A stretch of 64,000 nucleotides of DNA from Archaeoglobus sp. UBA234 (GCA_002494625.1 DACH01000005.1:1-64000), one strand, 5' to 3'; shown: positions 54,862 to 63,653, counted from the first letter of the stretch. Notes: generated from the letters alone by a model not told the origin. Program-made: numbers and translations.

Positions 54862-55440
54862 CTACTCCATTGCTCCATAACCGGCTTTAAGAGCTCTGAG
54901 GTTTATATCTCTGAGTTTATCGGGAAAAATCTCTCTCAGAGCATCTTCAAAGTTCTGGAGTTCAAAGCCGAATCTCTCCATTTTCTTTGCCAGCATCCCG
55001 GTCATAACCACATTGGTAGCCTGAGGAACTGCAACCTTCTCTGCTATAGTTGTAGCGTTCACAACTGTAATTTCCCCTGCAACTCCCTCAAGCCTTTTAA
55101 GTATCTCTTCAAAATCTGGGTAGCCTGCTCTGGGTCTTATCGTTTTGCTGTTCAGTATTATAGCCGTTTTTTCCGTCATGTATGCCGCATATCTAAGTGC
55201 CTCAACAGCTTCAAGAGATACGACAAAGGTGGCAGAGCCAAGAGGTATGAGAGGTGCATACACATCCCCCATCCTCACATGCACCTCCACACTCCCGCCC
55301 CTCTGAGCCATTCCGTGCGTTTCTGCTGTGATAACATTCATCCCTCTCTCCATTGCTGCTCTGGCGAGGATGGAGGAAGTAGTTATCGCACCCTGTCCGC
55401 CAACTCCTGCGATGAGTATGTTTATCTCTTTGACTGTCAT
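54862..55440 (-). CDS. iorB: indolepyruvate:ferredoxin oxidoreductase, beta subunit
   Basis: The 192-residue subunit belongs to the gamma-type domain family of 2-oxoacid:ferredoxin oxidoreductases. Its start, INILIAGVGGQGAITTSSIL, carries the glycine-rich loop, and ETHGMAQRGGSVEVHVRMGD is the second family motif. With IorA it oxidises aryl pyruvates (from Trp, Phe and Tyr) to aryl acetyl-CoA, reducing ferredoxin. ATG 55440 overlaps the iorA stop as ATGA; the open frame extends upstream to 55500 within iorA but is not needed. Confidence 0.93.
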   Translation of the reverse strand: MTVKEINILIAGVGGQGAITTSSILARAAMERGMNVITAETHGMAQRGGSVEVHVRMGDVYAPLIPLGSATFVVSLEAVEALRYAAYMTEKTAIILNSKTIRPRAGYPDFEEILKRLEGVAGEITVVNATTIAEKVAVPQATNVVMTGMLAKKMERFGFELQNFEDALREIFPDKLRDINLRALKAGYGAME

Positions 55441-57305
55441 TTTATCACCTTCAAAGGCTTTATTGCTTTTTGAGGACATATTGATGAGCAAACAGCACAC
55501 CCTACACAGAGCTGGCTGTCTATCTCAACTCTTTCGTTGAAGGTAATTGCCGGGCATGTGAAGGAGTTAATGCATTCCATACACACGTTACATTCTTCTG
55601 TAACATAAAAGGTGGTAATGCGTCCCTTTTTTCTTCTCTCTCTTGTCCAGAGGATTGCACATGGGTGACGGGAAATCACCACAGAAACACCCTCGTATTC
55701 GATCGCTTTTTTCAGAACATCTATCAGCTTTCTGACATTGTACGAATTGACAACCTCTACAAATTCAACCCCCATCCCCCTGACCACATCCTCTATGTTT
55801 ACCTTTCTGGCATTTCCGCAGGGATTTTTTCCCGTTCCAGGATGTGGCTGATGTCCGGTCATTCCAGTTGTTGAGTTGTCCATTATCACAAGCGTATAGT
55901 TGAGATTGTTGTAGACGGCATTTGTGAGGGGAGCCATACCTGAGTGGAAAAAAGTGGAGTCACCTATTGTTGCGACTATCTTCCCATCAATGAAATAACT
56001 CAGACCGTTGGACACTCCTGCACTTGCGCCCATACATATTGTGGTATCAACTGCCTCGAGAGGCTTGTTGATTCCGAGGGTGTAACATCCAATATCGCTT
56101 GGAAACACCTCTCCTCCTGCTTTCCTGATCGCAAAGAATGTTGCAGTGTGAGGACATCCGGGACAGAGTACAGGAGGTCTTGGAGGTGCTATCGAAGCTA
56201 TCTCTTCAGCTCTTCGCCTTATAAGATTATAGTCTTTTGAAGTTTCGGTCTTAAAAACTCTTGCCAACCCCTCCTCAACTACTGGAATGCTGAACTCGTA
56301 GTTCATTGGCAGGTATCCATCCATCTTTCCAAGAACGGGAATATCCAGTAATGCTCTTGTATGGAGCTCAATAAAGGGATCAACCTCCTCAACAACAACA
56401 ACTCTTTCAAGCCCGCTCACGAATTTCGTTATGAGTTGTTCAGGGATGGGATACATGGAAGAGAGTTTCAGCACAGGGGGTTTATCAAAATCAGAATTGC
56501 ATGATACAAGATTTGAAATAGCCTCTTTAACATATGCATAGCTCAGACCACAGGCAATCACTCCTGTATCTCCATCTCCCTCCTCAATCCAGTTAAAGCT
56601 GAATTCAGAAAAATAGTTTTTAATCCTCTCCAGTTTTTTCTGCAGTTCTGGCTTGAGTTTTCTTGCGTGAGCAGGAAGTACGACATCAGTTTCCGGCTTT
56701 CTCTCCCACTTTACCTTTTCGATTCTTTTCTCAGGGATTTTTCCTAACTTGACAATCCCGCTTGAGTGACTCAATCTTGTGTAGGTGCGGAAAATTACAG
56801 GAAGACCGAACTTCTCGGATATTTCAAAGGAGAGTTTTGAAAGCTCTTTTGCCTCGTTTACACTTGAAGGTTCTAAAACGGGAAGATTGGCAGCTTTCCC
56901 GTACCATCTGTTGTCCTGCTCGTTCTGGCTGCTGTGCATTGATGGATCATCTGCCGAAACAACAACAAATCCCCCTCTTGCACCCACATAGGCAAAGCTG
57001 AAGAGTGAGTCGGCTGCAACATTCACTCCAACATGTTTCATCGTGCACATTGCCCTCTTTCCTGCAAGAGAAGCACCAATCGCCGTTTCAAAGGCAACTT
57101 TCTCATTTGTTGAGTATTCCATGTAGTAGTCCATTTTCCCGCGAAGGAGAGGACAGGCTTTTGCAAGACTATCGGCTATTTCCGATGAAGGAGTACCGGG
57201 GTAGGCAGAAATCAAATCCAGTCCTGCCTCTAAAGCTCCCCTTGCAATTGCTTCATTTCCAAGAAGAAAAACCTCTCCCTCTTCTTTTATGAGGTCAGAC
57301 AGCAT
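55437..57305 (-). CDS. iorA: indolepyruvate:ferredoxin oxidoreductase, alpha subunit
   Basis: The 622-residue subunit holds a pyrimidine-binding domain (YPGTPSSEIADSLAKAC near 40; YSTNEKVAFETAIGASLAGK with the TPP-activating Glu), a TPP-binding domain (PGCPHTATFFAIRKAGGEVF; GDSTFFHSGMAPLTNAVYN, then DNSTTGMTGHQPHPG), and a C-terminal two-cluster ferredoxin (CNVCMECINSFTCPA, with four residues before the last Cys, and CVGCAVCSSICPQKA). ATG 57305 is favoured over TTG 57320 because a TATA box is centred 25 bases upstream. It forms an operon with iorB. Confidence 0.94.
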   Translation of the reverse strand: MLSDLIKEEGEVFLLGNEAIARGALEAGLDLISAYPGTPSSEIADSLAKACPLLRGKMDYYMEYSTNEKVAFETAIGASLAGKRAMCTMKHVGVNVAADSLFSFAYVGARGGFVVVSADDPSMHSSQNEQDNRWYGKAANLPVLEPSSVNEAKELSKLSFEISEKFGLPVIFRTYTRLSHSSGIVKLGKIPEKRIEKVKWERKPETDVVLPAHARKLKPELQKKLERIKNYFSEFSFNWIEEGDGDTGVIACGLSYAYVKEAISNLVSCNSDFDKPPVLKLSSMYPIPEQLITKFVSGLERVVVVEEVDPFIELHTRALLDIPVLGKMDGYLPMNYEFSIPVVEEGLARVFKTETSKDYNLIRRRAEEIASIAPPRPPVLCPGCPHTATFFAIRKAGGEVFPSDIGCYTLGINKPLEAVDTTICMGASAGVSNGLSYFIDGKIVATIGDSTFFHSGMAPLTNAVYNNLNYTLVIMDNSTTGMTGHQPHPGTGKNPCGNARKVNIEDVVRGMGVEFVEVVNSYNVRKLIDVLKKAIEYEGVSVVISRHPCAILWTRERRKKGRITTFYVTEECNVCMECINSFTCPAITFNERVEIDSQLCVGCAVCSSICPQKAIKPLKVIK

Positions 57306-57326
57306 GTTGGCTGAGAACAAGAAATG

Positions 57327-57335
57327 TTTTAAAAA
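57327..57335. promoter_or_regulatory. symmetric TATA box shared by iorA and the divergent gene
   Basis: TTTTAAAAA is the only TATA-like element in the 49 bases between the two start codons. Its centre (57330-57331) is about 25 bases from the iorA ATG (57305) and about 25 from the ATG of the divergent gene (57355). Both distances fit archaeal leaderless promoters, and the palindrome reads the same in both directions. This also supports the choice of both start codons. Confidence 0.55.
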
Positions 57336-57354
57336 GCTTTACGAATTGAATAGT

Positions 57355-57693
57355 ATGGAGTATGTGAACAGCTACCTTGAGAAAATGGCTCTACTTCTGA
57401 GAAAAGAACTGAAAGAAGAGGATGTTCCGGATATCGTTGAAGAGGCAAAAATTGAAGCCAGTTTTATAAGGGATGCAAAGGAAGTGGTTAGGAGGTACGA
57501 GAGTGGTGAAATGTCTGGGGTAGATGCAAAGAAAAATCTTGACCTTCTGAAGGTCTATGTGGTTACGCAGCTCCAGAATCACAGAAAGAAGGCAATTGAA
57601 TTGCTCGAGCTTGATGCAGGAGAAGAGATAGATGGAGAGGTTATAAAGAGGATTGTTGAATTCATAGAGGATGCCCAGAGCAGAATAGAGTAG
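57355..57693 (+). CDS. hypothetical helical protein divergent from iorA
   Basis: From ATG 57355 the product is 112 residues, almost wholly helical and rich in Glu and Lys (YLEKMALLLRKELKEEDVPD; AKEVVRRYESGEMSGVDAKK). No cysteines, signal or membrane span are seen. The frame is open further upstream (ATG 57289 and 57304), but those starts would lie inside iorA and across the shared TATA box. I do not recognise the family. It ends on the base before the end of the convergent deaminase gene. Confidence 0.7.
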   Translation: MEYVNSYLEKMALLLRKELKEEDVPDIVEEAKIEASFIRDAKEVVRRYESGEMSGVDAKKNLDLLKVYVVTQLQNHRKKAIELLELDAGEEIDGEVIKRIVEFIEDAQSRIE

Positions 57694-58968
57694 TCAATCA
57701 CTTCTGAATTTCTCCTTTATCCTCTCCATCCTTTCCATAACTTTCTGTTCATCGATTGTCAGGAGATTTCGTTCCTCCATCAGTATTTTACCACCCACAA
57801 TCGTGTGGGTAACCTCACAGCCCATGGAGGAGTAAACGATGGCATAGAGCGGGTTATAGAGGGGAATAAAATTAAAACTCTTTCTGTTCAGTAAAATGAT
57901 ATCTGCAAGTCCCCCCTCTTTAAGCTCACCACCATCGATTCCGTAAGCGCTGTATCCGTTTTTTGTAGCCATCTCGAGAACATCTCTTGCGTGGAGTGCA
58001 TCCGCTTTGCCGGTTTTCACCTTCTGAAGAAGAGAAGTCAGCTTAATCTCCTCAAAGAGATTGTAGGTGTTGTTTGATGCAGCACCATCCGTTCCCAGAC
58101 ACACATTGATACCTTTTTTAACCATCTCTGTGACCCTTGCAATACCCGAGGCAAGTTTCAGGTTGCTGACCGGGTTGTGAGCAACACTGACACCTCTCTT
58201 TGCGAGAATTTTCAGTTCCACATCAGTGAGCCATACACCATGTGCTATGACTGTATCTGATTTTAAGAAATTGATCTCATCAAGCTTTTCTACAGGTGGC
58301 TTTGAGTGGATCTTTGTGAAGTTTTCAACCTCTTCTTTGGTCTCGGAGATGTGAATATGTATTCCTGTTTTAATCTCATCTGCTCTATTCCTTATATCCC
58401 TTAGGAACTCCAAGGAACATGTGTACGGGGCATGAGGTCCAAATACAGCTTTTATTCTTCCTTCGTAAGCTCCATCCCATTTTTTGATAAATTCTTCTCC
58501 AATTTTAAGCTCTTTTTTTGCTCTCTCGGAATCCCCTCTATCTGCCATTCCGTAGCAGAGAACCGCTCTTATACCACTCTCCCCGCATGCCTGAGCAACC
58601 TTGTCCATGTAAATGTAAAGATCTGAGAAACAGGTAGTTCCCGTTTTTATCATCTCCATGATACCAAGCATTGAACCCCAGTAAACATCGTTTGAAGTTA
58701 GTAGTCTCTCTGCCCTCCATATCTTCGTTTTCAGCCAATCCATGAGTGGCATATCCTCTGCAAAACCCCTGAAAAGGGTCATGGCGAGATGTGTATGGGC
58801 ATTGAAGAGTCCTGGCATCACGAGCTTTGATGTGCCATCAATTTCAATATCTCCTGATATGTTATCTTTTCCGATGTAAGCAATTTTATCTCCCTCAATG
58901 CCGACATTTAAAGCCTTGAATTCTCCATTGATGTAACAGAGACCTTTTTTTATTGCAACATCATACAT
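57694..58968 (-). CDS. dadD: amidohydrolase: 5'-deoxyadenosine / SAH / MTA deaminase
   Basis: A 424-residue metal-dependent hydrolase of the TrzN/SAH-deaminase group. Metal ligands are seen in FNAHTHLAMTLFRG (HxH, about 57-59), HIHISETKEEVE (about 200), VIAHGVWLTDVEL (about 235) and LGTDGAASNNTYN (Asp about 295). In Methanocaldococcus the related DadD deaminates 5'-deoxyadenosine made by radical SAM enzymes, as well as methylthioadenosine and S-adenosylhomocysteine, to inosine forms for salvage. Length and motifs agree. It is transcribed alone, with no gap to the convergent gene on its 3' side. Confidence 0.88.
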   Translation of the reverse strand: MYDVAIKKGLCYINGEFKALNVGIEGDKIAYIGKDNISGDIEIDGTSKLVMPGLFNAHTHLAMTLFRGFAEDMPLMDWLKTKIWRAERLLTSNDVYWGSMLGIMEMIKTGTTCFSDLYIYMDKVAQACGESGIRAVLCYGMADRGDSERAKKELKIGEEFIKKWDGAYEGRIKAVFGPHAPYTCSLEFLRDIRNRADEIKTGIHIHISETKEEVENFTKIHSKPPVEKLDEINFLKSDTVIAHGVWLTDVELKILAKRGVSVAHNPVSNLKLASGIARVTEMVKKGINVCLGTDGAASNNTYNLFEEIKLTSLLQKVKTGKADALHARDVLEMATKNGYSAYGIDGGELKEGGLADIILLNRKSFNFIPLYNPLYAIVYSSMGCEVTHTIVGGKILMEERNLLTIDEQKVMERMERIKEKFRSD

Positions 58969-59047
58969 CAGTATCTATCAGAATCAGGAGAGGATAAAAT
59001 CTTTTCCCGTTTTATCGGTTTCAGGAATGTTTGAGTAAATCCTCTGG

Positions 59048-59081
59048 AAGGCTTTAAAAGCCTTGGCTAACAAATATAAAC
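59048..59081 (+). promoter_or_regulatory. inverted repeat and TATA box ahead of the proteasome/exosome operon
   Basis: AAGGCTTT-a-AAAGCCTT (59048-59064) is a perfect inverted repeat. CAAATATAAA at about 59071-59080 is the best TATA box for the operon that begins at 59124, leaving a leader of about 20 bases that contains GGAAAGGTG. The repeat lies where a TFB or regulator contact just upstream of TATA would be. It may be an operator for this housekeeping operon; no regulator is known from the sequence. Confidence 0.4.
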
Positions 59082-59123
59082 ATAACCGTTAATTTTCCTA
59101 AAAAGCTGGAAAGGTGTTTCAGG

Positions 59124-59507
59124 TTGAAGAGACTTCCACCCTCTATGCGACACAGAAAAAGATATATTGCATTTAGGCTTATTGGACTTAGTAACCCCAC
59201 TCCTGAAAAGAGAGAGAGCGAAAAGAAGGAACTGGCTCAAAAACTTATGGAAAATCTTATCTCTCTCTTCGGGGAGATAGGTAGCACCAATTCAGGAGTA
59301 TGGGTGGAGTACTTTGATGGTAAATGTGGAATCGTGAGATGCCACAGAGATGCCCTCGAGAAGGTTAAGATTGCACTGACATTGATAGATGAGATAAACA
59401 ATCAGAAGGTTCTTCCTCTGATAATTGGTGTGAGTGGCACGATAAAAAGATGTAAAATAAAATATCTGGAGGTGTGTAGGAATGCAAATACCACAGATGG
59501 GTTATGA
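59124..59507 (+). CDS. rnp2: RNase P protein component 2 (Pop5)
   Basis: The 127-residue protein is the archaeal Pop5 homologue, a subunit of RNase P that matures tRNA 5' ends. The start KRLPPSMRHRKRYIAFRLI is typical of the family, and GKCGIVRCHRDALEKVKIAL is its RNA-contacting strand-helix part. The start is TTG at 59124, after GGAAAGGTG; ATG 59145 would remove a conserved segment. The partner gene for Rpp30, often upstream in other archaea, is absent here. Its 3' end overlaps psmA by 26 bases. Confidence 0.88.
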   Translation: MKRLPPSMRHRKRYIAFRLIGLSNPTPEKRESEKKELAQKLMENLISLFGEIGSTNSGVWVEYFDGKCGIVRCHRDALEKVKIALTLIDEINNQKVLPLIIGVSGTIKRCKIKYLEVCRNANTTDGL

Positions 59508-60222
59508 CAGGGCAATAACTGTCTTTAGCCCTGATGGCAGATTATTTCAGGTTGAATATGCAAGAGAAGCTGTAAAAAGAGGCGCCACAGCCATTGGAAT
59601 AAAAACCAGTGAGGGTGTGGTGATACTGGCTGACAGGAGGGTAGCCAGCAAGCTTCTCGAGGCAGATACGATTGAGAAGGTTTACAAGATTGATGAGCAC
59701 ATATGCATAGCAACTTCAGGACTTGTTGCAGATGCGAGAGTTCTAGTGGACAGGGCAAGAATAGAGGCACAGATTAGCAGACTTACCTATGATGAACCAA
59801 TAAGTGTTAAAGATCTGGCGAGAAAGATATGTGATTTTAAACAGCAATATACTCAGTATGGAGGGGTCAGACCCTTTGGAGTCTCCCTTCTGATAGCCGG
59901 AGTTGATGACAATCCCAAACTTTATGAAACTGATCCAAGCGGAGCTTTGCTTGAATACAAGGCTACAGCGATAGGGGCTGGAAGGAATGTGGTTATGGAT
60001 TATTTTGAGAGTGAGTACACCGACATGCCCCTTGATGAGGCGATTCTCAAAGGAATCGTTGCTATGGGTAAGGCAATTGAAACAGAGGTTTCTCCCAGCG
60101 ATATTGACATGGGCATAGTCCGGGTAGATGACAAGAAGTTCAGACAGCTCTCGGAAGAGGAGCTCACCCCTTATGTGGAGAAGGCTAATGAAATAATCAG
60201 AAAAGAGCTCGAAAAACAATAA
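59482..60222 (+). CDS. psmA: proteasome alpha subunit
   Basis: The 246-residue subunit forms the outer rings of the 20S proteasome. The N-terminal gate and H0 helix MGYDRAITVFSPDGRLFQVE are typical and include the conserved Tyr-Asp-Arg that controls opening. GATAIGIKTSEGVVILADRR and YGGVRPFGVSLLIAG are family motifs, and the C-terminal KANEIIRKELEKQ is standard. GGAGGTGTG precedes the ATG. It lies in the conserved archaeal block linking RNase P, proteasome and exosome genes. The beta subunit is not in this window. Confidence 0.97.
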   Translation: MQIPQMGYDRAITVFSPDGRLFQVEYAREAVKRGATAIGIKTSEGVVILADRRVASKLLEADTIEKVYKIDEHICIATSGLVADARVLVDRARIEAQISRLTYDEPISVKDLARKICDFKQQYTQYGGVRPFGVSLLIAGVDDNPKLYETDPSGALLEYKATAIGAGRNVVMDYFESEYTDMPLDEAILKGIVAMGKAIETEVSPSDIDMGIVRVDDKKFRQLSEEELTPYVEKANEIIRKELEKQ

Positions 60223-60235
60223 AGCGTGGTCTGGA

Positions 60236-60940
60236 ATGGTCTCCCTTGAAAAAGCAGTAATAGCAAGAATAAAAAGGCAAGGAGAAAACTTTGAAGCTCT
60301 CGTTGATCCATACTTAGCCAGAAGCCTTAAGGAAGGGGATGAGGTTAACTTTGAAGACCTCATAGCAGTTGAAGAGGTTTACAAAGATGCAAAGAAAGGG
60401 GAGAGAGCATCATCTGAAGATCTGAGAAAGGCATTTGGCACCGATAACATTGAGGAGATAGTAAGAACAATAATAATGGAAGGTGAAGTACAGATTACTG
60501 CAGAACAGAGGAAAGAGATGCAGGAGCAGAAGAAGAAGCAGATTATAGACTTCATATCCAGAAACACTGTCGATCCGAGAACTGGTACACCGCATCCACC
60601 CTCAAGAATCGAAAGGGCTCTTGAGGAGGCAAAGGTACATATAGATATTTTCAAATCGGTTGAAGCCCAGGTGAAAGATATAATAAAGGCTTTGAAGCCT
60701 GTTTTACCGATAAGAGTGGAAGAGCTGGAAATCGCAATCAAAATCCCGGCAGAATACACGGGAAAGGCAATGGGTGCGATATATTCCTTCGGCAATGTTA
60801 TTCAGGAAGAATGGCAGAAGGATGGAAGCTGGATATGTGTGATGAAGATTCCAGCCGGAATGCAGGGAGACCTTCTTGATATGCTTGGAAAAGTTACACA
60901 GGGTGAAGCCCAGACAAAAATACTAAGGAGGATTCGTTGA
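60236..60940 (+). CDS. ribosome maturation protein SBDS
   Basis: The 234-residue orthologue of human SBDS acts in late 60S/50S maturation and release of the anti-association factor aIF6. Its three domains are visible: the FYSH domain (about 1-85, EKAVIARIKRQGENFEALVD), a helical middle domain (IDFISRNTVDPRTGTPHPPS, about 105-125) and a C-terminal ferredoxin-like domain (about 165-234). It sits directly before rrp4, as is common in archaea, with a one-base overlap at the stop. Confidence 0.95.
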   Translation: MVSLEKAVIARIKRQGENFEALVDPYLARSLKEGDEVNFEDLIAVEEVYKDAKKGERASSEDLRKAFGTDNIEEIVRTIIMEGEVQITAEQRKEMQEQKKKQIIDFISRNTVDPRTGTPHPPSRIERALEEAKVHIDIFKSVEAQVKDIIKALKPVLPIRVEELEIAIKIPAEYTGKAMGAIYSFGNVIQEEWQKDGSWICVMKIPAGMQGDLLDMLGKVTQGEAQTKILRRIR

Positions 60941-61623
60941 TGATTTCAAATTCGAGGAGGATAGTACTGCCCGGAGACCTTTTAAGCACCAACCCGAAAA
61001 CGGCAGGTTATGGCACATTCGTTGAAAACGGAAAGGTGTATGCCAAAATAATGGGGTTGATGGATAAAACAGAAAATATGGTCAAGGTTATACCCCTCAA
61101 AGGACGCTATATTCCCTCTCCGGGCGATGTTGTTATAGGTGTTGTAAGAGAGGTAGTTTCAAACGGATGGAATGTTGATATAAACTCTCCCTACTCAGCC
61201 TTTCTCCCGATCTCTGAAAAACCTGAGACGAAGGGACGGAAGCTGAATGATGTCCTTGAGATGGATGATTCTATCATTGCAAAGGTTGTTGGAATTGATC
61301 CCAAAATGAAGGTAACCCTGACGATGAAGGACAGGGTTTGCAGGCCGATAAGATTTGGGAGAATAGTTGCAATAAATCCAACGAGAGTTCCAAGGGTAAT
61401 CGGGAAAAAAGGAAGCATGATAAAGCTTCTGAAGGGGGAACTTGGAATACAGATTATTGTGGGACAGAATGGTCTTATCTGGATTAGTGGTGACAGAAAA
61501 AAGGTGGATATTGCAGAGGAAGCCATATATATCATAGAGAGAGAAGCACATACTGAGGGATTGACTGACAGAATTACCGAATTCATAAAAAAGAGGAAAG
61601 AGGCAGGTATTGAAAATGAGTGA
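60940..61623 (+). CDS. rrp4: exosome cap protein Rrp4
   Basis: A 227-residue RNA-binding cap subunit of the archaeal exosome. The N-terminal domain (RRIVLPGDLLSTNPKTAGYG) is followed by an S1 domain (about 65-140, GDVVIGVVREVVSNGWNVDI) and a KH domain with GKKGSMIKLL near 160. It guides RNA into the Rrp41-Rrp42 ring. ATG 60940 overlaps the SBDS stop (TGATG) and follows AAGGAGG. The end overlaps rrp41 by eight bases. Confidence 0.96.
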   Translation: MISNSRRIVLPGDLLSTNPKTAGYGTFVENGKVYAKIMGLMDKTENMVKVIPLKGRYIPSPGDVVIGVVREVVSNGWNVDINSPYSAFLPISEKPETKGRKLNDVLEMDDSIIAKVVGIDPKMKVTLTMKDRVCRPIRFGRIVAINPTRVPRVIGKKGSMIKLLKGELGIQIIVGQNGLIWISGDRKKVDIAEEAIYIIEREAHTEGLTDRITEFIKKRKEAGIENE

Positions 61624-62395
61624 TATGAATTTTGATGAGGATTTGAGTGGTGAGGGGAAAAAAGAAGACAAACCCAAGCTCATAATCGATGGTAAAAGAC
61701 TTGATGGCAGAGATTTTGAGGAACTCAGACCAATAAAAATTGAGGCAGGAATACTTAAAAGAGCAGACGGCTCCTGTTACCTAGAAATGGGCAGGAACAG
61801 AGTTGTTGCAGCTGTATATGGTCCAAGAGAAGTCCATCCGAGACATCTACAGGATCCAAGCAGGGCTGTGGTGAGATACAGGTATAATATGGCTCCTTTC
61901 AGCGTTGAGGAAAGAAAGAGGCCTGGGCCAGATAGAAGGAGTGTTGAGATATCAAAAGTTAGCAGAGAGGCTTATGAGCCCGTTATAATGAAAGAACTGT
62001 TTCCCAGATCATGTATTGATATTTTTGTTGAGGTACTTCAGGCTGATGCAGGTACAAGAACAGCCTGTTTGAATGCTGCTACTGTGGCTCTCGTTGATGC
62101 AGGAATACCGATGAAAGGACTGATAACCTCAGTTGCGGTGGCTAAGGTCGATGGTAAGCTTGTTCTCGACCCGATGAAGGAAGAAGATAACTACGGAGAG
62201 GCTGATGTACCCTTTGCTTTCCTTATAAGGAATGGAAAGATTGAGTCCATAGCTCTTGTGCAGATGGATGGAATGATGACGATAGACGAGATGAAGAAAG
62301 CTATTGAAATGGCAAAGAAGGGAGCGATGCAGATTTATGAGCTTCAGAGAGAGGCGATAATGAAGAAGTATCATGCTGAGGACATAGAGGAGTAG
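61616..62395 (+). CDS. rrp41: exosome catalytic subunit Rrp41
   Basis: A 259-residue RNase PH-type subunit, the catalytic member of the hexameric ring, which degrades RNA with phosphate and can add tails. RNA- and phosphate-contacting Arg residues occur in GPREVHPRHLQ and ERKRPGPDRRSVEIS; the catalytic Asp is in the DPMKEEDNYGEADVPFAF segment (about 178-195). ATG 61616 overlaps the end of rrp4 and is two codons after the frame's first possible start. It has an acidic N-terminal extension (DMNFDEDLSGEGKKEDK). Confidence 0.96.
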   Translation: MSDMNFDEDLSGEGKKEDKPKLIIDGKRLDGRDFEELRPIKIEAGILKRADGSCYLEMGRNRVVAAVYGPREVHPRHLQDPSRAVVRYRYNMAPFSVEERKRPGPDRRSVEISKVSREAYEPVIMKELFPRSCIDIFVEVLQADAGTRTACLNAATVALVDAGIPMKGLITSVAVAKVDGKLVLDPMKEEDNYGEADVPFAFLIRNGKIESIALVQMDGMMTIDEMKKAIEMAKKGAMQIYELQREAIMKKYHAEDIEE

Positions 62396-62402
62396 TGGTA
62401 GC

Positions 62403-63182
62403 ATGGGTGAAGAAATTCTCATGGATATAAAAAGGGATTATGTCCTCTCCCGCCTCAGAGATGGGGAGAGGATTGATGGAAGAAAACTGGATGAGATAAG
62501 GCCGATAGAAATAGAAACAAACATAATATCTAAAGCAGAGGGCTCCGCCCTTGTAAAGCTTGGAGACACCCAGGTGATTGTCGGGATAAAGATGCAGCCG
62601 GGTGAGCCGTTCCCCGATGTTCCTGATAGAGGTATTATTATAACCAACGCTGAACTCGTACCTCTTGCATCCCCCACCTTTGAAGCTGGACCTCCAGATG
62701 AAACATCAATAGAACTTGCGAGAATAGTTGATAGAGGTATCAGAGAAAGTGAGGCGGTTGATCTGACAAAACTTGTCATTGAAGAGGGAAAAAATGTCTG
62801 GATGATCTTCATTGATATTCATGCACTGGATGATGATGGAAATCTGATGGATGCTTCAGCTCTTGCAGCAATTTCTGCCCTGCTGAACACAACTGTTCCT
62901 GCAGAGAGATTTGGACTTGGAGATGATTTTCCTCTCCCTGTGAGAAACCTTCCAGTGGCAATCACGTCTCTGATTGTTAACGATCTTTACTTAGTTGATC
63001 CGTGCAGGGATGAAATGAGTGTTGGAAACAAACTCATTACAATAACCTCTGATAAAAACGATAACATTGTGGCAATGCAGAAGAGTGGTAGCTACCTCCT
63101 TAAAGAGGAAAAGTTTTATGAACTCATTGATGTCAGTGTGCGAAAGGCGAAAGAGGTCAGAGAAATACTCAAGGAAATATGA
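62403..63182 (+). CDS. rrp42: exosome complex subunit Rrp42
   Basis: A 259-residue RNase PH-like subunit without the catalytic residues. It pairs with Rrp41 in the trimer of dimers and is needed for RNA binding. The start KRDYVLSRLRDGERIDGRKL and the middle MQPGEPFPDVPDRGIIITNA are typical, as is LFIDIHALDDDGN-type WMIFIDIHALDDDGNLMDAS. It begins eight bases after the rrp41 stop. The rrp4-rrp41-rrp42 order is the standard archaeal one. Confidence 0.96.
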   Translation: MGEEILMDIKRDYVLSRLRDGERIDGRKLDEIRPIEIETNIISKAEGSALVKLGDTQVIVGIKMQPGEPFPDVPDRGIIITNAELVPLASPTFEAGPPDETSIELARIVDRGIRESEAVDLTKLVIEEGKNVWMIFIDIHALDDDGNLMDASALAAISALLNTTVPAERFGLGDDFPLPVRNLPVAITSLIVNDLYLVDPCRDEMSVGNKLITITSDKNDNIVAMQKSGSYLLKEEKFYELIDVSVRKAKEVREILKEI

Positions 63183-63208
63183 TTTCATGATTATCGGGAG
63201 GAATTGAA

Positions 63209-63472
63209 ATGCCAAGGACAAAGAAGGTGAAGATTGCAGGACGGTTTGGCTCCAGGTATGGGGTTAAGGTTAGGAAGAGCATCATAAAGATTGAAAGTGA
63301 GCAGAGAAAGAAGTATGTCTGCAGAAAATGCGGTAAGAAGAGTGTAAAAAGAGCTGGTACTGGAATATGGGAGTGCAGAAGCTGTGGATATAAATTTGCA
63401 GGGGGAACTTACATTCCTGTAACATCCGCATCAAAGCTGACAGATAAGCTTGCCAGGCTGGAGGAGGTTTGA
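63209..63472 (+). CDS. rpl37ae: 50S ribosomal protein L37Ae (eL43)
   Basis: An 87-residue zinc-binding ribosomal protein of archaea and eukaryotes. The zinc finger is CRKCGKKSVKRAGTGIWECR with the last Cys two residues later, preceded by a basic start (TKKVKIAGRFGSRYGVKVRK). GGGAGG precedes the ATG. Its stop overlaps the rpoP start by one base. Confidence 0.97.
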   Translation: MPRTKKVKIAGRFGSRYGVKVRKSIIKIESEQRKKYVCRKCGKKSVKRAGTGIWECRSCGYKFAGGTYIPVTSASKLTDKLARLEEV

Positions 63473-63612
63473 TGAGCTACATCTGCCTTGTCTGTCAGTC
63501 TGAGGTAGATGTGGATCTTGAAAGGAATCTGATTCAATGCACAAAATGTGGAAACAGAATTCTCCTCAAACCCAGACCGCCAGCCCTCAAAAAGAGGGTT
63601 AAAGCAATTTAG
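63472..63612 (+). CDS. rpoP: DNA-directed RNA polymerase subunit P (Rpb12)
   Basis: A 46-residue subunit. Its zinc ribbon has two CxxC pairs, CLVC (5-8) and CTKCG (23-26), followed by ILLKPRPP, the conserved C-terminal motif of RpoP/Rpb12. It helps hold the RpoD-RpoL platform and supports open-complex formation. It starts on the last base of the L37Ae stop (TGATG), the standard archaeal pairing, and ends the operon. Confidence 0.95.
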   Translation: MSYICLVCQSEVDVDLERNLIQCTKCGNRILLKPRPPALKKRVKAI

Positions 63613-63653
63613 TCAGTTATATTTTATTTTTACTTCTCATGGCTATTCTGTTT

